Shown: positions 27,550 through 36,882, counted from the stretch's first letter. The stretch: 64,000 nucleotides of DNA from Oryzobacter faecalis (GCF_046764005.1 NZ_JBKOFW010000001.1:310001-374000); one strand, 5' to 3'. Notes: generated from the sequence alone by a model not told the origin. Program-made: numbers and translations.

Positions 27550-28797
27550 ATGGCCGAGCGCCCCACCCCAGACCTCACCTCGCCCGCGATGCGCGCGGCC
27601 CTCCTGCGCGGCCTGACGACCCGGCGCAGCCTCATGACCGGCGCCTTCGGCGTCGGCGCCTCCGTGGCCCTCGCGGCCTGTGGCAGCGCCCCGCGCGGTG
27701 GCACGAACCCCTCGGCGTCCGGTGCCGCGACGCCGACCGCCAAGGCGGCGCAGGACATGTCCGACTCCGAGAAGGTCGTCAACTGGTCGAACTGGAGCTC
27801 GTACATCGACGTCTCCGAGGACGAGAAGTCCCGCCCGAGCCTCGACGCCTTCACCAAGGAGACGGGCATCAAGGTCAACTACACCGAGGACTACAACGAC
27901 AACGACGAGTTCTACGCCAAGGTCCGCCCCCTCCTCGAGGCCGGCGAGGACACCGGTCGCGACGTCTGGTGCAGCACGGACTGGATGGTGGCGCGCCTGA
28001 TCCGCCAGGGCTACGTCCAGCAGCTCGACTACGCGAACATCCCCAACGGGCAGGCCAACCTCGAGGACTCGCTGAAGAACGTCGAGTTCGACCCGGGCCG
28101 CAAGTTCTCCCTCCCGTGGCAGAGCGGGTTCGCGGGCATCGCCTACAACCTCGACGCCACCGGCGGCAAGAAGATCGAGACGATGACCCAGCTGCTCACC
28201 GACCCCTCGCTCAAGGGCAAGGTGACGCTGCTGTCCGAGATGCGTGACACCGTCGGGCTCGTCCTGTGCGAGATGGGCAAGGACCCCTCGAACTTCACCA
28301 AGGCCGACTTCGACGCCGCGATCGAGATGATCCAGAAGGCCAAGGACGCCGGGCAGCTCAAGGGCTTCACGGGCAACGACTACACCGACGGCCTCACCAA
28401 GGGCGACATCGCGGCGTGCGTCGCCTGGACCGGCGACGTCGTCCAGCTCCAGTTCGAGAACGAGAAGGTGCAGTACGTCCTGCCGCAGGCCGGGTTCACC
28501 CTGTGGTCCGACAACTTCGTCATCCCGGCGATGGCCAAGCACAAGAAGAACGCCGAGAAGCTCATCGACTACTACTACCAGCCGGCCGTCATGGCCGAGG
28601 TCGAGGCGTGGGTCAACTACATCCCGCCGGTCAAGGGCACCAAGGACGAGCTGACGAAGATCGACGAGGAGCTCGCGACCAACGAGCTCATCGTCCCCAC
28701 GCCCGAGGTCCTCTCGCGCGCCAAGGTCTTCCGCGGGCTCACCGCCGAGGAGGAGACCAGCTTCGCCCGGGCCTTCTCCGACCTCACGTCCAGCTGA
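27550..28797 (+). CDS. potD: Spermidine/putrescine-type ABC transporter substrate-binding lipoprotein
   Basis: 415 residues with GAGGAG before the ATG. The N-terminus has a twin-arginine-like TTRRSLMTGA at 23-32 and a lipobox LAAC with Cys44, suggesting a Tat-exported lipoprotein. The mature part reads like PotD: VNWSNWSSYID, VNYTEDYNDNDEFYAKV, DVWCSTDWMVARLIRQGYVQ, PWQSGFAGIAYN and YYYQPAVMAEVEAWVNYIPPV. It delivers polyamines to the PotABC complex encoded next. Confidence 0.93.
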   Translation: MAERPTPDLTSPAMRAALLRGLTTRRSLMTGAFGVGASVALAACGSAPRGGTNPSASGAATPTAKAAQDMSDSEKVVNWSNWSSYIDVSEDEKSRPSLDAFTKETGIKVNYTEDYNDNDEFYAKVRPLLEAGEDTGRDVWCSTDWMVARLIRQGYVQQLDYANIPNGQANLEDSLKNVEFDPGRKFSLPWQSGFAGIAYNLDATGGKKIETMTQLLTDPSLKGKVTLLSEMRDTVGLVLCEMGKDPSNFTKADFDAAIEMIQKAKDAGQLKGFTGNDYTDGLTKGDIAACVAWTGDVVQLQFENEKVQYVLPQAGFTLWSDNFVIPAMAKHKKNAEKLIDYYYQPAVMAEVEAWVNYIPPVKGTKDELTKIDEELATNELIVPTPEVLSRAKVFRGLTAEEETSFARAFSDLTSS

Positions 28798-29921
28798 TGG
28801 CGGAGCACGCCGCCGGTGACCTCCGGCTCTCGGGGCTCGCGAAGTCGTTCGGCGACTTCCACGCGGTCCACCCGCTCGACCTGACGATCGACCAGGGGTC
28901 GTTCTTCGCCCTCCTCGGCCCCTCGGGCTGCGGGAAGACGACGACCCTGCGGATGATCGCGGGGCTCGAACCGCCGAGTGCGGGCAGCATCCACATCGGC
29001 GACCGGGACATCACGTCGACCCGCGCGTACCAGCGCAACGTCAACACGGTGTTCCAGTCGTACGCGCTGTTCCCGCACATGACGGTCCTCGACAACGTCG
29101 CGTTCGGCCTCAGGCGGCGCGGCGACAAGGACGCGAGGACCAAGGCGCAGGAGGCCCTCGACCTCGTGCAGCTCGGCCACGCCGGCGGCCAGCGGCCGAA
29201 CCAGCTGTCCGGTGGCATGCAGCAGCGTGTCGCGCTGGCCCGCGCGGTCGTCAACCGCCCGGACGTCCTCCTCCTCGACGAGCCGCTCGGCGCCCTCGAC
29301 CTCAAGCTGCGCCGGCAGATGCAGATCGAGCTCAAGCGGATCCAGCAGGAGGTCGGGCTCACCTTCATCCACGTCACCCACGACCAGGAGGAGGCCATGA
29401 CCATGGCCGACACCGTCGCGGTGATGAACCACGGGCGGATCGAGCAGATGGGCGCGCCCGAGATCCTCTACGACCTGCCGCGGTCGGCGTTCGTCGCGAA
29501 CTTCGTCGGGCAGTCGAACATGGGGCTGGGGCAGGTCGTCGACCGCGCCGGCGACGACCTCGTCGCCGAGGTCGGCGGCACCCGCGTTCGCGTCCCGGCG
29601 GCCCGCAGCACCCGCACCGAGGGGAGGATCTTCTTCGGGGTGCGGCCCGAGAAGGTCCGGATCCACGAGAACCAGCCCGTCGGCGCCGGCAACGACCTCA
29701 AGGCGACGGTCACCGACGTCTCCTTCACCGGGGTGGCCACGCAGTACCAGGTGACCACCGAGAGCGGCGCCACCTGGGCGGTGTACGAGCAGAACCTCGA
29801 CGTCCAGCCGCAGACGGTCCGCCCCGGCGACGTCGTCTGGCTGGGCTGGGACCCCGCCCACGCCTTCGCCGTCGACCCCGACGAGGAGGCCGCCAAGGAG
29901 GCAGCGGAGGCGGTCGGATGA
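28797..29921 (+). CDS. potA: Polyamine ABC transporter ATP-binding protein
   Basis: 374 residues; ATG overlaps the potD stop by one base (TGATG). Complete ABC ATPase: Walker A GPSGCGKTT at 41-49, Q-loop FQSYALFPHM, signature LSGGMQQR at 137-144, Walker B VLLLDEP, and the switch His in IHVTHDQEEAM. A C-terminal TOBE domain follows (FFGVRPEKVRIHE onwards). It energises uptake with PotB and PotC. Confidence 0.95.
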   Translation: MAEHAAGDLRLSGLAKSFGDFHAVHPLDLTIDQGSFFALLGPSGCGKTTTLRMIAGLEPPSAGSIHIGDRDITSTRAYQRNVNTVFQSYALFPHMTVLDNVAFGLRRRGDKDARTKAQEALDLVQLGHAGGQRPNQLSGGMQQRVALARAVVNRPDVLLLDEPLGALDLKLRRQMQIELKRIQQEVGLTFIHVTHDQEEAMTMADTVAVMNHGRIEQMGAPEILYDLPRSAFVANFVGQSNMGLGQVVDRAGDDLVAEVGGTRVRVPAARSTRTEGRIFFGVRPEKVRIHENQPVGAGNDLKATVTDVSFTGVATQYQVTTESGATWAVYEQNLDVQPQTVRPGDVVWLGWDPAHAFAVDPDEEAAKEAAEAVG

Positions 29922-30832
29922 CGGCCGCAGCGCCGCTGGCCGTCGGCGCGCCCGAGGCGAGGCCGAGGCGCCGCGCCAACTGGGTGCCGTACGCCCTGCT
30001 CGCGCCGGGCCTGCTCTGGCTCTTCGTCTTCTTCGTCGTGCCGATGGTCACCCTGGGCTCGCAGTCGCTCCAGGAGGGCTCGGTCGAGACCGGCTACGTC
30101 TTCACCGGCAACGTCGGCATCTACCTCGACGCCTTCGAGCGCTACTGGCCGCACCTGCTCCGCTCGGTCGGGTACGCGGGGACCGCGACGGTCTTCGCCC
30201 TCCTGCTCGCCTACCCGCTCGCGTACTACATGGCGCAGAAGGCGGGACGCTGGAAGAACGTCATGCTCGTCCTCGTCGTCGCGCCCTTCTTCACGAGCTT
30301 CCTCATCCGCACGCTCGCGTGGCGCACGATCCTCTCCGACACCGGGCCGGTCGCCGAGGTGGCCCGGGCGCTGCACATCACCGACGTGCTCCAGTTCCTC
30401 ACCCTGACGGCCAACGACAGCCTGCTGTCCTCGAAGTTCGCCGTCATCGCGGGCCTGACCTACAACTTCCTGCCGTTCATGATCCTGCCGCTGTTCTCCT
30501 CCCTCGACCGGCTCGACCCGCGGCTCGTCGAGGCGGCGGGCGACCTGTACGCCAGCCCGTGGCAGGCGTTCCGGCACGTCACGTGGCCGATCTCCCTCCC
30601 GGGTGTCGTGGCCGGCACGCTGCTGACCTTCATCCCGGCGGCGGGCGACTTCATCAACTCGCGCCTGCTGGGCAACACCCAGACGGTGATGATCGGGCAG
30701 GTCATCGACAGCCAGTTCCTGCGCGTCCTGGACTACCCGCTCGCCGCGGCGCTGTCGTTCATCCTCCTCGTGATGATCCTCGTGCTCGTCACGACCTACG
30801 TCCGCCGCGCCGGCACCGAGGAGCTGGTCTGA
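29918..30832 (+). CDS. potB: Polyamine ABC transporter permease
   Basis: 304 residues, ATG overlapping potA by 4 bp. About six membrane segments; the first follows a basic patch (EARPRRRANWVPYALLAPGLLWLFVFFVVPM). The EAA motif of binding-protein-dependent permeases is present as VEAAGDLYASPWQAFRHVTWPISLPGVVAG. Pairs with PotC to form the membrane channel. Confidence 0.94.
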   Translation: MTAAAPLAVGAPEARPRRRANWVPYALLAPGLLWLFVFFVVPMVTLGSQSLQEGSVETGYVFTGNVGIYLDAFERYWPHLLRSVGYAGTATVFALLLAYPLAYYMAQKAGRWKNVMLVLVVAPFFTSFLIRTLAWRTILSDTGPVAEVARALHITDVLQFLTLTANDSLLSSKFAVIAGLTYNFLPFMILPLFSSLDRLDPRLVEAAGDLYASPWQAFRHVTWPISLPGVVAGTLLTFIPAAGDFINSRLLGNTQTVMIGQVIDSQFLRVLDYPLAAALSFILLVMILVLVTTYVRRAGTEELV

Positions 30833-30833
30833 G

Positions 30834-31628
30834 ATGGCCTGGCTGCGCCGCAACCTGCTGCTCCTCGCGTCGATCGGGGTGCTCTTCTACATGCTCATCC
30901 CGAACATCGTCGTCGCGGTGTTCTCGTTCAACGACCCGGTCGGTCGCTACAACTACACGTGGACCTCGTTCACGACTGACGCCTGGACCGATCCCTGTGG
31001 GGCACAGGGGATCTGCGACTCCCTGGGACTGTCCCTGCGGATCGGGCTCGTCGCCTCGCTGGCGGCCACCGTGCTCGGCACGATGGTCGCCTTCGCCCTC
31101 GGGCGCTACCGGTTCCGCGGCCGCGCGGGCACCAACCTGCTGATCTTCATGCCGATGGCGACCCCCGAGGTCGTCATGGGCTCGAGCCTGCTGACCCTGT
31201 TCCTCATGATGGGGCTGCCGGCCGGGAGCCTGGCCATCACCATCGCGCACATCATGTTCTGCACCTCGTTCGTCGTCGTCGCCGTCAAGGCGCGGGTCGC
31301 CACCCTCGACCCACGGCTCGAGGAGGCCGCCGCCGACCTCGGGGCGAACCCGGCCCAGACGTTCCTGCGGGTCACCCTGCCGCTCGCGTTCCCCGGGATC
31401 CTCGCCGGTGCGCTGCTCGCCTTCTCGCTGAGCTTCGACGACTACATCATCACGAACTTCAACGCGAGCCCGAGCTCGATCACGTTCCCCATGTACGTCT
31501 GGGGTGCGGCGCAGCGCGGTGCACCGGTGCAGGTCAACGTCATCGGCACCTTGATGTTCCTCCTCGCGCTCGGCGTCGTCGTGGCCGGCCAGCTCCTCTC
31601 GGCCCGGCGCGAGCGGGCCCGCGCCTGA
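30834..31628 (+). CDS. potC: Polyamine ABC transporter permease
   Basis: 264 residues, ATG one base after the potB stop. Six membrane segments, opening with LLLLASIGVLFYMLIPNIVVAVFSFN, typical of PotC, and an EAA loop at LEEAAADLGANPAQTFLRVTLPLAFPGILAG. The FDDYIITNFNAS stretch is also characteristic of PotC. Second half of the channel. Confidence 0.94.
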   Translation: MAWLRRNLLLLASIGVLFYMLIPNIVVAVFSFNDPVGRYNYTWTSFTTDAWTDPCGAQGICDSLGLSLRIGLVASLAATVLGTMVAFALGRYRFRGRAGTNLLIFMPMATPEVVMGSSLLTLFLMMGLPAGSLAITIAHIMFCTSFVVVAVKARVATLDPRLEEAAADLGANPAQTFLRVTLPLAFPGILAGALLAFSLSFDDYIITNFNASPSSITFPMYVWGAAQRGAPVQVNVIGTLMFLLALGVVVAGQLLSARRERARA

Positions 31629-31670
31629 CCCCACCACCCACCCCCACCGGATCGAGAGGCTCACCTCCCC

Positions 31671-32954
31671 ATGCGCGTCCTCATGGTCGGGGCCGGGGGC
31701 GTCGGCGACGCCGCCGCCCGCATCGCCGCCGAGCGGCCCTTCTTCGAGGCGTGGGTCGTGGCCGACCACGACCTCGCCCGCGCCGAGCGCACTGTGGCCG
31801 CGGTGGCCGGCCGGCACCCCGGGGAGTCGCGGTTCTCCGCGGCCCGGGTCGACGCGTCCGACGCCGCGGCGGTGACGGCCCTGGCGACCGAGGTCGGGGC
31901 GACGCACGTGTTCAACGCCGTCGACCCGCGGTTCGTCATGCCGCTGTTCGAGGGCGCCCGGGCGGCCGGCGCCGACTACCTCGACATGGCGATGAGCCTG
32001 TCGCAGCCGCACCCGAGCGAGCCGTACGCCGAGGTGGGCGTCAAGCTCGGCGACGAGCAGCTCGCCCAGGCGGGGGAGTGGGAGGCCGACGGGCGCCTCG
32101 CGCTCGTCGGCATCGGCGTCGAGCCGGGCCTGTCCGACGTCTTCGCCCGGTACGCCGCCGACCACCTGTTCAGCGCGATCGACGAGCTCGGCACCCGCGA
32201 CGGGGCGAACCTCGTCATCCGCGACGAGGAGGGCAACGAGGTCTTCGCGCCGGGGTTCTCGATGTGGACGATCATCGAGGAGTGCCTCAACCCGCCGGTC
32301 GTGTGGGAGCGGGAGCGGGCGGTGGGCCCCGACGGGTCGTACGACGTCGAGGCCGGCTTCTTCACCCTCCCGCCGTTCAGCGAGCCCGAGGTCTTCGACT
32401 TCCCCGGGGGCATCGGCCCGGTCGAGTGCGTCCACGTCGAGCACGAGGAGGTCCTCCTCATGCCCCGCTGGGTCGACGCGAAGAAGGTGACCTTCAAGTA
32501 CGGGCTCGGTGAGGAGATGATCTCGATCCTGCGCACCCTCCACACCCTCGGTCTCGACCGCACGGACCCGGTGACGGTCAAGGGCGTGCAGGTGAGCCCG
32601 CGCGACGTCGTCGCCGCCGTCCTCCCGGACCCCGCGACGATCGGGCCGCGGATGGAGGGCCGCACCTGCGCGGGTCTCTGGGTCACCGGCACCGGCAAGG
32701 ACGGGAACCCGCGGCGGACGTACCTGTACCACGTGTCCGACAACGCCGACACGATGCGCGACTACGAGGCCCAGTGCGTCGTGTGGCAGACGGCGGTCAA
32801 CCCCGTCGTCGCCCTCGAGCTCCTCGCGAACGGCACGTGGACGGGCTCGGGGGTCCTCGGGCCCGAGGCGTTCGACGCCGTGCCCTTCCTCGACCTCCTC
32901 GCCGCCCCGAAGCCGGCGGGCTACGGCTCGCCGTGGGGCCTCGAGGACCGCTGA
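31671..32954 (+). CDS. Saccharopine dehydrogenase-like NAD(P)-dependent protein
   Basis: 427 residues beginning MRVLMVGAGGVGDAAARIAAERP, a Rossmann dinucleotide site, followed by a saccharopine dehydrogenase catalytic-like domain (ADYLDMAMSLSQPHPSEP, LVGIGVEPGLSDVFARYA, FSMWTIIEECLNPP). The superfamily includes saccharopine and carboxynorspermidine dehydrogenases, both acting on imine/secondary amine bonds, so a role in joining or splitting an amine and a keto acid is reasonable. It lies between potC and the semialdehyde dehydrogenase on the same strand, probably in one operon. The reaction cannot be named from sequence. Confidence 0.82.
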   Translation: MRVLMVGAGGVGDAAARIAAERPFFEAWVVADHDLARAERTVAAVAGRHPGESRFSAARVDASDAAAVTALATEVGATHVFNAVDPRFVMPLFEGARAAGADYLDMAMSLSQPHPSEPYAEVGVKLGDEQLAQAGEWEADGRLALVGIGVEPGLSDVFARYAADHLFSAIDELGTRDGANLVIRDEEGNEVFAPGFSMWTIIEECLNPPVVWERERAVGPDGSYDVEAGFFTLPPFSEPEVFDFPGGIGPVECVHVEHEEVLLMPRWVDAKKVTFKYGLGEEMISILRTLHTLGLDRTDPVTVKGVQVSPRDVVAAVLPDPATIGPRMEGRTCAGLWVTGTGKDGNPRRTYLYHVSDNADTMRDYEAQCVVWQTAVNPVVALELLANGTWTGSGVLGPEAFDAVPFLDLLAAPKPAGYGSPWGLEDR

Positions 32955-33046
32955 CCACTGCCCCGTGACCGCGCCGCCCGACCCGGCATAGGGTCGACAG
33001 CGGCGCGCCACCGAAGCCCGCGACCCACCACGGAGGACGACCCGAT

Positions 33047-34507
33047 ATGGCCCTGACCCAGAAGGCACTGCTCGATGAGGTGCCCACCGGACTGCTCATC
33101 GGCGGCCGGTGGCGCGAGGCGAGCGGGGGAGGACGCTTCGACGTCACCGACCCCGCCACCGGCTCGCGCCTGACGACCTGTGCCGACGCCACCCCGGACG
33201 ACGGCCTCGCCGCGCTCGCCGCCGCCCACGAGGCCCAGGCGTCGTGGGCCGCCGTCCCGCCCCGCGACCGCTCCGAGCTCCTGCGCTCGGCGTTCGAGGT
33301 GCTCACCGAGCGCGCCGACGACCTCGCCCTGCTCATGACCCTCGAGATGGGCAAGGCCGTGGCCGAGGCCAGGGGCGAGGTGGCCTACGGCGCCGAGTTC
33401 TTCCGCTGGTTCGCCGAGGAGGCCGTGCGCGTCCACGGGCGCTACTCGGTGGCGCCGAACGGCGCGACCCGGCTGCTGACGATGAAGCAGCCCGTCGGCC
33501 CCACGCTGATGATCACGCCGTGGAACTTCCCGCTCGCGATGGGGACCCGCAAGATCGGCCCGGCCATCGCGGCCGGCTGCACGATGGTCGTCAAGCCCGC
33601 CCACGAGACCCCGCTGACGATGCTCTTCCTCGCGAAGGTCCTGCAGGACCTCGGCCTCCCCGACGGCGTCCTCAACGTCGTGACGACGACCCACAGCGGT
33701 GACGTGTGCGAGCCGCTCATCCGGGACCCGCGCCTGCGGAAGCTGACCTTCACCGGGTCGACGGGCGTGGGGAAGGTCCTCGTCGAGCAGTCGGCCGAGC
33801 AGCTGCTCCGCCTGTCGATGGAGCTCGGCGGCAACGCCCCCTTCCTCGTCTTCGAGGACGCCGACGTCGACGCCGCCGTCGACGGTGCGATGCTCGCGAA
33901 GATGCGCAACATCGGTGAGGCGTGCACCGCCGCCAACCGGTTCTACGTCCACGAGTCGGTGGCGGGCGAGTTCGCCGCGAAGCTCGCGAAGCGCATGGGC
34001 GCCCTCGTCGTCGGCAAGGGCACGAAGAAGGGCGTCGACGTCGGCCCGCTCATCACCGATAAGCAGCGCTCGAAGGTCCACGAGCTCGTCGAGGACGCCG
34101 TCGGCCGCGGCGCGTCGGTCCTCACCGGTGGCGGGCCGGTGCCGGGGAAGGGGTACTTCTACGAGCCGACCGTCCTCGCCGACGTCCCGGGCGACGCCCG
34201 CCTGCTCGCCGAGGAGATCTTCGGGCCGGTGGCGCCGGTCGCGACGTTCACCGACGAGGCCGACGCCGTCGCCAAGGCGAACAGCAGCGAGTACGGCCTC
34301 GTCGGCTACGTCTACACGAACGACCAGCGACGCGTCCTGCGGGTCGCCGAGGCCCTCGAGTTCGGGATGATCGGGGTCAACACGGGCATCGTGTCCAACC
34401 CGGCGGCGCCCTTCGGCGGGGTCAAGCAGTCCGGCTTCGGTCGCGAGGGCGGGTTCGAGGGGATCGACGAGTACCTGGAGACCAAGTACGTCGGGCTCGC
34501 GCTGTGA
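33047..34507 (+). CDS. gabD: Succinate-semialdehyde dehydrogenase-like enzyme
   Basis: 486 residues, GGAGG before the ATG. NAD(P)-dependent aldehyde dehydrogenase with Cys293 (NIGEACTAANRF) and Glu259 (SMELGGNAPFLVFE), MTLEMGKAVAEARGEVAYGAEFFRWFAEEA, and the FGGVKQSGFGREGG C-terminal motif, the pattern of GabD-type enzymes. In this locus it would oxidise succinate semialdehyde from GABA to succinate. A GABA aminotransferase proper is not seen; the class III aminotransferase at 23936-25375 might do both steps, or the enzyme lies elsewhere. Confidence 0.9.
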   Translation: MALTQKALLDEVPTGLLIGGRWREASGGGRFDVTDPATGSRLTTCADATPDDGLAALAAAHEAQASWAAVPPRDRSELLRSAFEVLTERADDLALLMTLEMGKAVAEARGEVAYGAEFFRWFAEEAVRVHGRYSVAPNGATRLLTMKQPVGPTLMITPWNFPLAMGTRKIGPAIAAGCTMVVKPAHETPLTMLFLAKVLQDLGLPDGVLNVVTTTHSGDVCEPLIRDPRLRKLTFTGSTGVGKVLVEQSAEQLLRLSMELGGNAPFLVFEDADVDAAVDGAMLAKMRNIGEACTAANRFYVHESVAGEFAAKLAKRMGALVVGKGTKKGVDVGPLITDKQRSKVHELVEDAVGRGASVLTGGGPVPGKGYFYEPTVLADVPGDARLLAEEIFGPVAPVATFTDEADAVAKANSSEYGLVGYVYTNDQRRVLRVAEALEFGMIGVNTGIVSNPAAPFGGVKQSGFGREGGFEGIDEYLETKYVGLAL

Positions 34508-34540
34508 CCGGCCGAACGGCTCGAAGTCGTCGAACTGCTG

Positions 34541-34556
34541 CGGGCGGGGCCGCCCG
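34541..34556 (+). terminator. Hairpin after the polyamine operon
   Basis: CGGGCG-GGGC-CGCCCG forms a 6-bp GC stem with a 4-nt loop, 34 bp after the gabD-like stop and before the next gene at 34575. Confidence 0.5.
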
Positions 34557-34574
34557 GATGCTGTCATATCGGTC

Positions 34575-35627
34575 ATGACGAGTACGACGGGCGAGGACCG
34601 GTCCTCGCACGGTCCGGAGCGCCGCCGCAGCATCCAGACGATCCTCGAGGAGACCGACGAGGCGCTGCGCAGCGGCACGCGCCCCGGCGCCCAGGTGTGG
34701 CCCACCGGCTTCGACCTGCTCGACTCCACGCTCGACGGCGGGCTGCGCTCGGGCGAGCTCGTCCTCATCGGCGGTGGCGAGGGGTCGGGCAAGACGACCC
34801 TGGCGGCGCAGTTCGTCCGCAACGCGGTCCGCTCGGGCCGCCACGCCATCGTCTTCTCCTTCGAGCACGAGGCCGTCACCCTCCTCCAGCGCCTCATCTC
34901 CCTCGAGGCCGCGATGTCGGCGACGATCGCCGGCCAGCACCAGTCCGCTGCGGCCGACGTCCACGCCGTCCGCGCCGTGTTCGAGGCCGAGGACCCCGAC
35001 CGCCGCGGCCTCGCCCACGCGATGGCCCGTGTGCCCTACGGCGTGCAGGCGCTGCTCGCCGTGCAGGACTACGCACCGCGGCTGCACCTGCACGAGTCGA
35101 ACAAGGAGACGACGCCGCAGGAGATCGCGCGGCTCATCACCGAGGTCGCCGAGGAGTCCGGCGAGCCCCCGATGGTCCTCGTCGACTACCTGCAGAAGAT
35201 CCCGCTGGCGGGCCACGTCGGCGACGAGGTCTCCCGCGTCACCCAGGTCACCGAGACGCTCAAGGACATGGCGCTGGACCTCAAGTGCCCCGTCGTCGCG
35301 ATCACCGCCGCCGACCGGGAGGGACTGGGCGCCGGACACCGCATGCGCACCCGCGACCTGCGCGGCAGCTCGGCGCTCGCGTACGAGGCCGACCTCGTCC
35401 TCATCCTGTCGAGCAAGGAGCACGTCGTCTCGCGCGAGCACCTCGTCTACGACCTCGGCAGCGTCAAGCGGTTCCGCCGCTGGGCCGTCATCACGGTCGA
35501 GAAGAACCGGCACGGCCTGGGCCAGGTCGAGCTCGAGGTCCAGAAGGACTTCGAGCACGGGCGCTTCCACCCCGACGCGCAGGTCATCGCCGAGCAGCTC
35601 ATCGAGGAACGGGTCTTCACGACGTGA
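34575..35627 (+). CDS. DnaB-C/KaiC-like RecA-fold ATPase
   Basis: 350 residues. After a 45-residue charged N-terminus the sequence resembles the C-terminal ATPase of replicative helicase DnaB: WPTGFDLLDSTLDGGLRSGELVLIGGGEGSGKTTLAAQF (Walker A GGEGSGKT), IVFSFEHEAVTLLQRLISLEA, PMVLVDYLQKIPL (Walker B) and RTRDLRGSSALAYEADLVLIL. The DnaB N-terminal primase-interaction domain is absent, and DnaB's usual E-x-P-x-x-Q-loop wording is not evident. It is probably a stand-alone nucleic-acid-dependent ATPase of unknown role. It lies between the polyamine operon and dxr. Confidence 0.8.
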   Translation: MTSTTGEDRSSHGPERRRSIQTILEETDEALRSGTRPGAQVWPTGFDLLDSTLDGGLRSGELVLIGGGEGSGKTTLAAQFVRNAVRSGRHAIVFSFEHEAVTLLQRLISLEAAMSATIAGQHQSAAADVHAVRAVFEAEDPDRRGLAHAMARVPYGVQALLAVQDYAPRLHLHESNKETTPQEIARLITEVAEESGEPPMVLVDYLQKIPLAGHVGDEVSRVTQVTETLKDMALDLKCPVVAITAADREGLGAGHRMRTRDLRGSSALAYEADLVLILSSKEHVVSREHLVYDLGSVKRFRRWAVITVEKNRHGLGQVELEVQKDFEHGRFHPDAQVIAEQLIEERVFTT

Positions 35628-35670
35628 CCCCCGGTCGCCACCAGGGGCGTGGACGACGGACAATGGGTCG

Positions 35671-36882
35671 GTGACCACCCGCTCCGTCGCCGTCCTCGGC
35701 AGCACCGGCTCGATCGGCACCCAGGCCCTCGAGGTCGTCGTCGGGCACCCGGGGCGCTTCCGGGTCGTCGCGCTGTCGGCGGGGTCGAACCTCGCGCTCG
35801 TCGCGCGCCAGGTGGTCGAGCACGAGGTGCCGCTGGTCGCCGTCGCCTCGGCCACGCCCGCAGAGGTCCGCGAGGCGGTCGCCGCGGCCGCCGCGTCGCT
35901 CGGCCGGCGCGACCCCCGCCCCGAGGTCGTCACGGGGGAGGGCGCCGCCACCGTGGCCGCAGGGTGTGGTGCCGACGTCGTCCTCAACGGCGTCACCGGC
36001 TCGATCGGCCTGCGCCCCACGCTCGCCGCCCTCGCCGCCGGGTCGGTCCTGGCGCTGGCGAACAAGGAGTCCCTCATCGTGGGGGGCCCGCTCGTCAAGG
36101 GCGCCGCCGCCCCCGGCCAGATCGTCCCCGTCGACTCCGAGCACAGCGCCATCGCCCAGGCCCTGCGCGGCGGCCGTGCCGACGAGGTGCGCCGGCTCGT
36201 CGTCACCGCCAGCGGCGGCCCGTTCCGCGGACGCAGCCGGGCCGAGCTGGCCGGTGTCACCCCCGAGCAGGCGCTCGCGCACCCGAACTTCGCGATGGGC
36301 CGCGTCATCACGACCAACTCGGCCACCCTCGTCAACAAGGGCCTCGAGGTCATCGAGGCCCACCTGCTGTTCGACGTGCCGTTCGACCGGATCGACGTCG
36401 TCGTCCACCCGCAGCAGCAGATCCACTCGATGGTCGAGTTCCACGACGGCTCGACGATCGCCCAGCTCGGGCCGCCGCGCATGCTCGTGCCCATCGCGCT
36501 CGGACTGTCGTGGCCGGAGCGGCTCGAGGACGTCGACGTCCCGTGCGACTGGTCGTCCCCGCAGTCGTGGGAGTTCCACCCCCTCGACGACGACGCCTTC
36601 CCGGCCGTACGCCTCGCCCGCCACGTGGGGGAGGCCGGCGGGACCTACCCGGCGGTCTACAACGCGGCCAACGAGGTCGGCGTCGACGCCTTCCACGACG
36701 GCGCCATCTCCTTCACCGACATCGTCGACACCGTCGAGCGGGTCGTCGCCGACCACGACGGGAACTCCCACGACGCCTCGAGCGTCGACGGAGTGCTCGC
36801 CGCCGACCGGTGGGCCCGCCTCCGTGCCGCCGAGCTGCTCGGCCTCGTGGCGGCGCAGCCGTCCAGCTCCCAGGGGGCCTGA
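35671..36882 (+). CDS. dxr: 1-deoxy-D-xylulose 5-phosphate reductoisomerase
   Basis: 403 residues, GTG at 35671 with a possible GACAAT -10 six nt upstream. Converts DXP to MEP, the first committed step of the non-mevalonate isoprenoid pathway. NADPH site VAVLGSTGSIGTQALEVV, LANKESLIVGG, metal and substrate residues in VPVDSEHSAIAQAL, TASGGPFRG, NSATLVNKGLEVIEAHLLF and the YPAVYNAANEV segment are all present. Followed immediately by rseP (start codon right after the stop). Confidence 0.96.
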   Translation: MTTRSVAVLGSTGSIGTQALEVVVGHPGRFRVVALSAGSNLALVARQVVEHEVPLVAVASATPAEVREAVAAAAASLGRRDPRPEVVTGEGAATVAAGCGADVVLNGVTGSIGLRPTLAALAAGSVLALANKESLIVGGPLVKGAAAPGQIVPVDSEHSAIAQALRGGRADEVRRLVVTASGGPFRGRSRAELAGVTPEQALAHPNFAMGRVITTNSATLVNKGLEVIEAHLLFDVPFDRIDVVVHPQQQIHSMVEFHDGSTIAQLGPPRMLVPIALGLSWPERLEDVDVPCDWSSPQSWEFHPLDDDAFPAVRLARHVGEAGGTYPAVYNAANEVGVDAFHDGAISFTDIVDTVERVVADHDGNSHDASSVDGVLAADRWARLRAAELLGLVAAQPSSSQGA

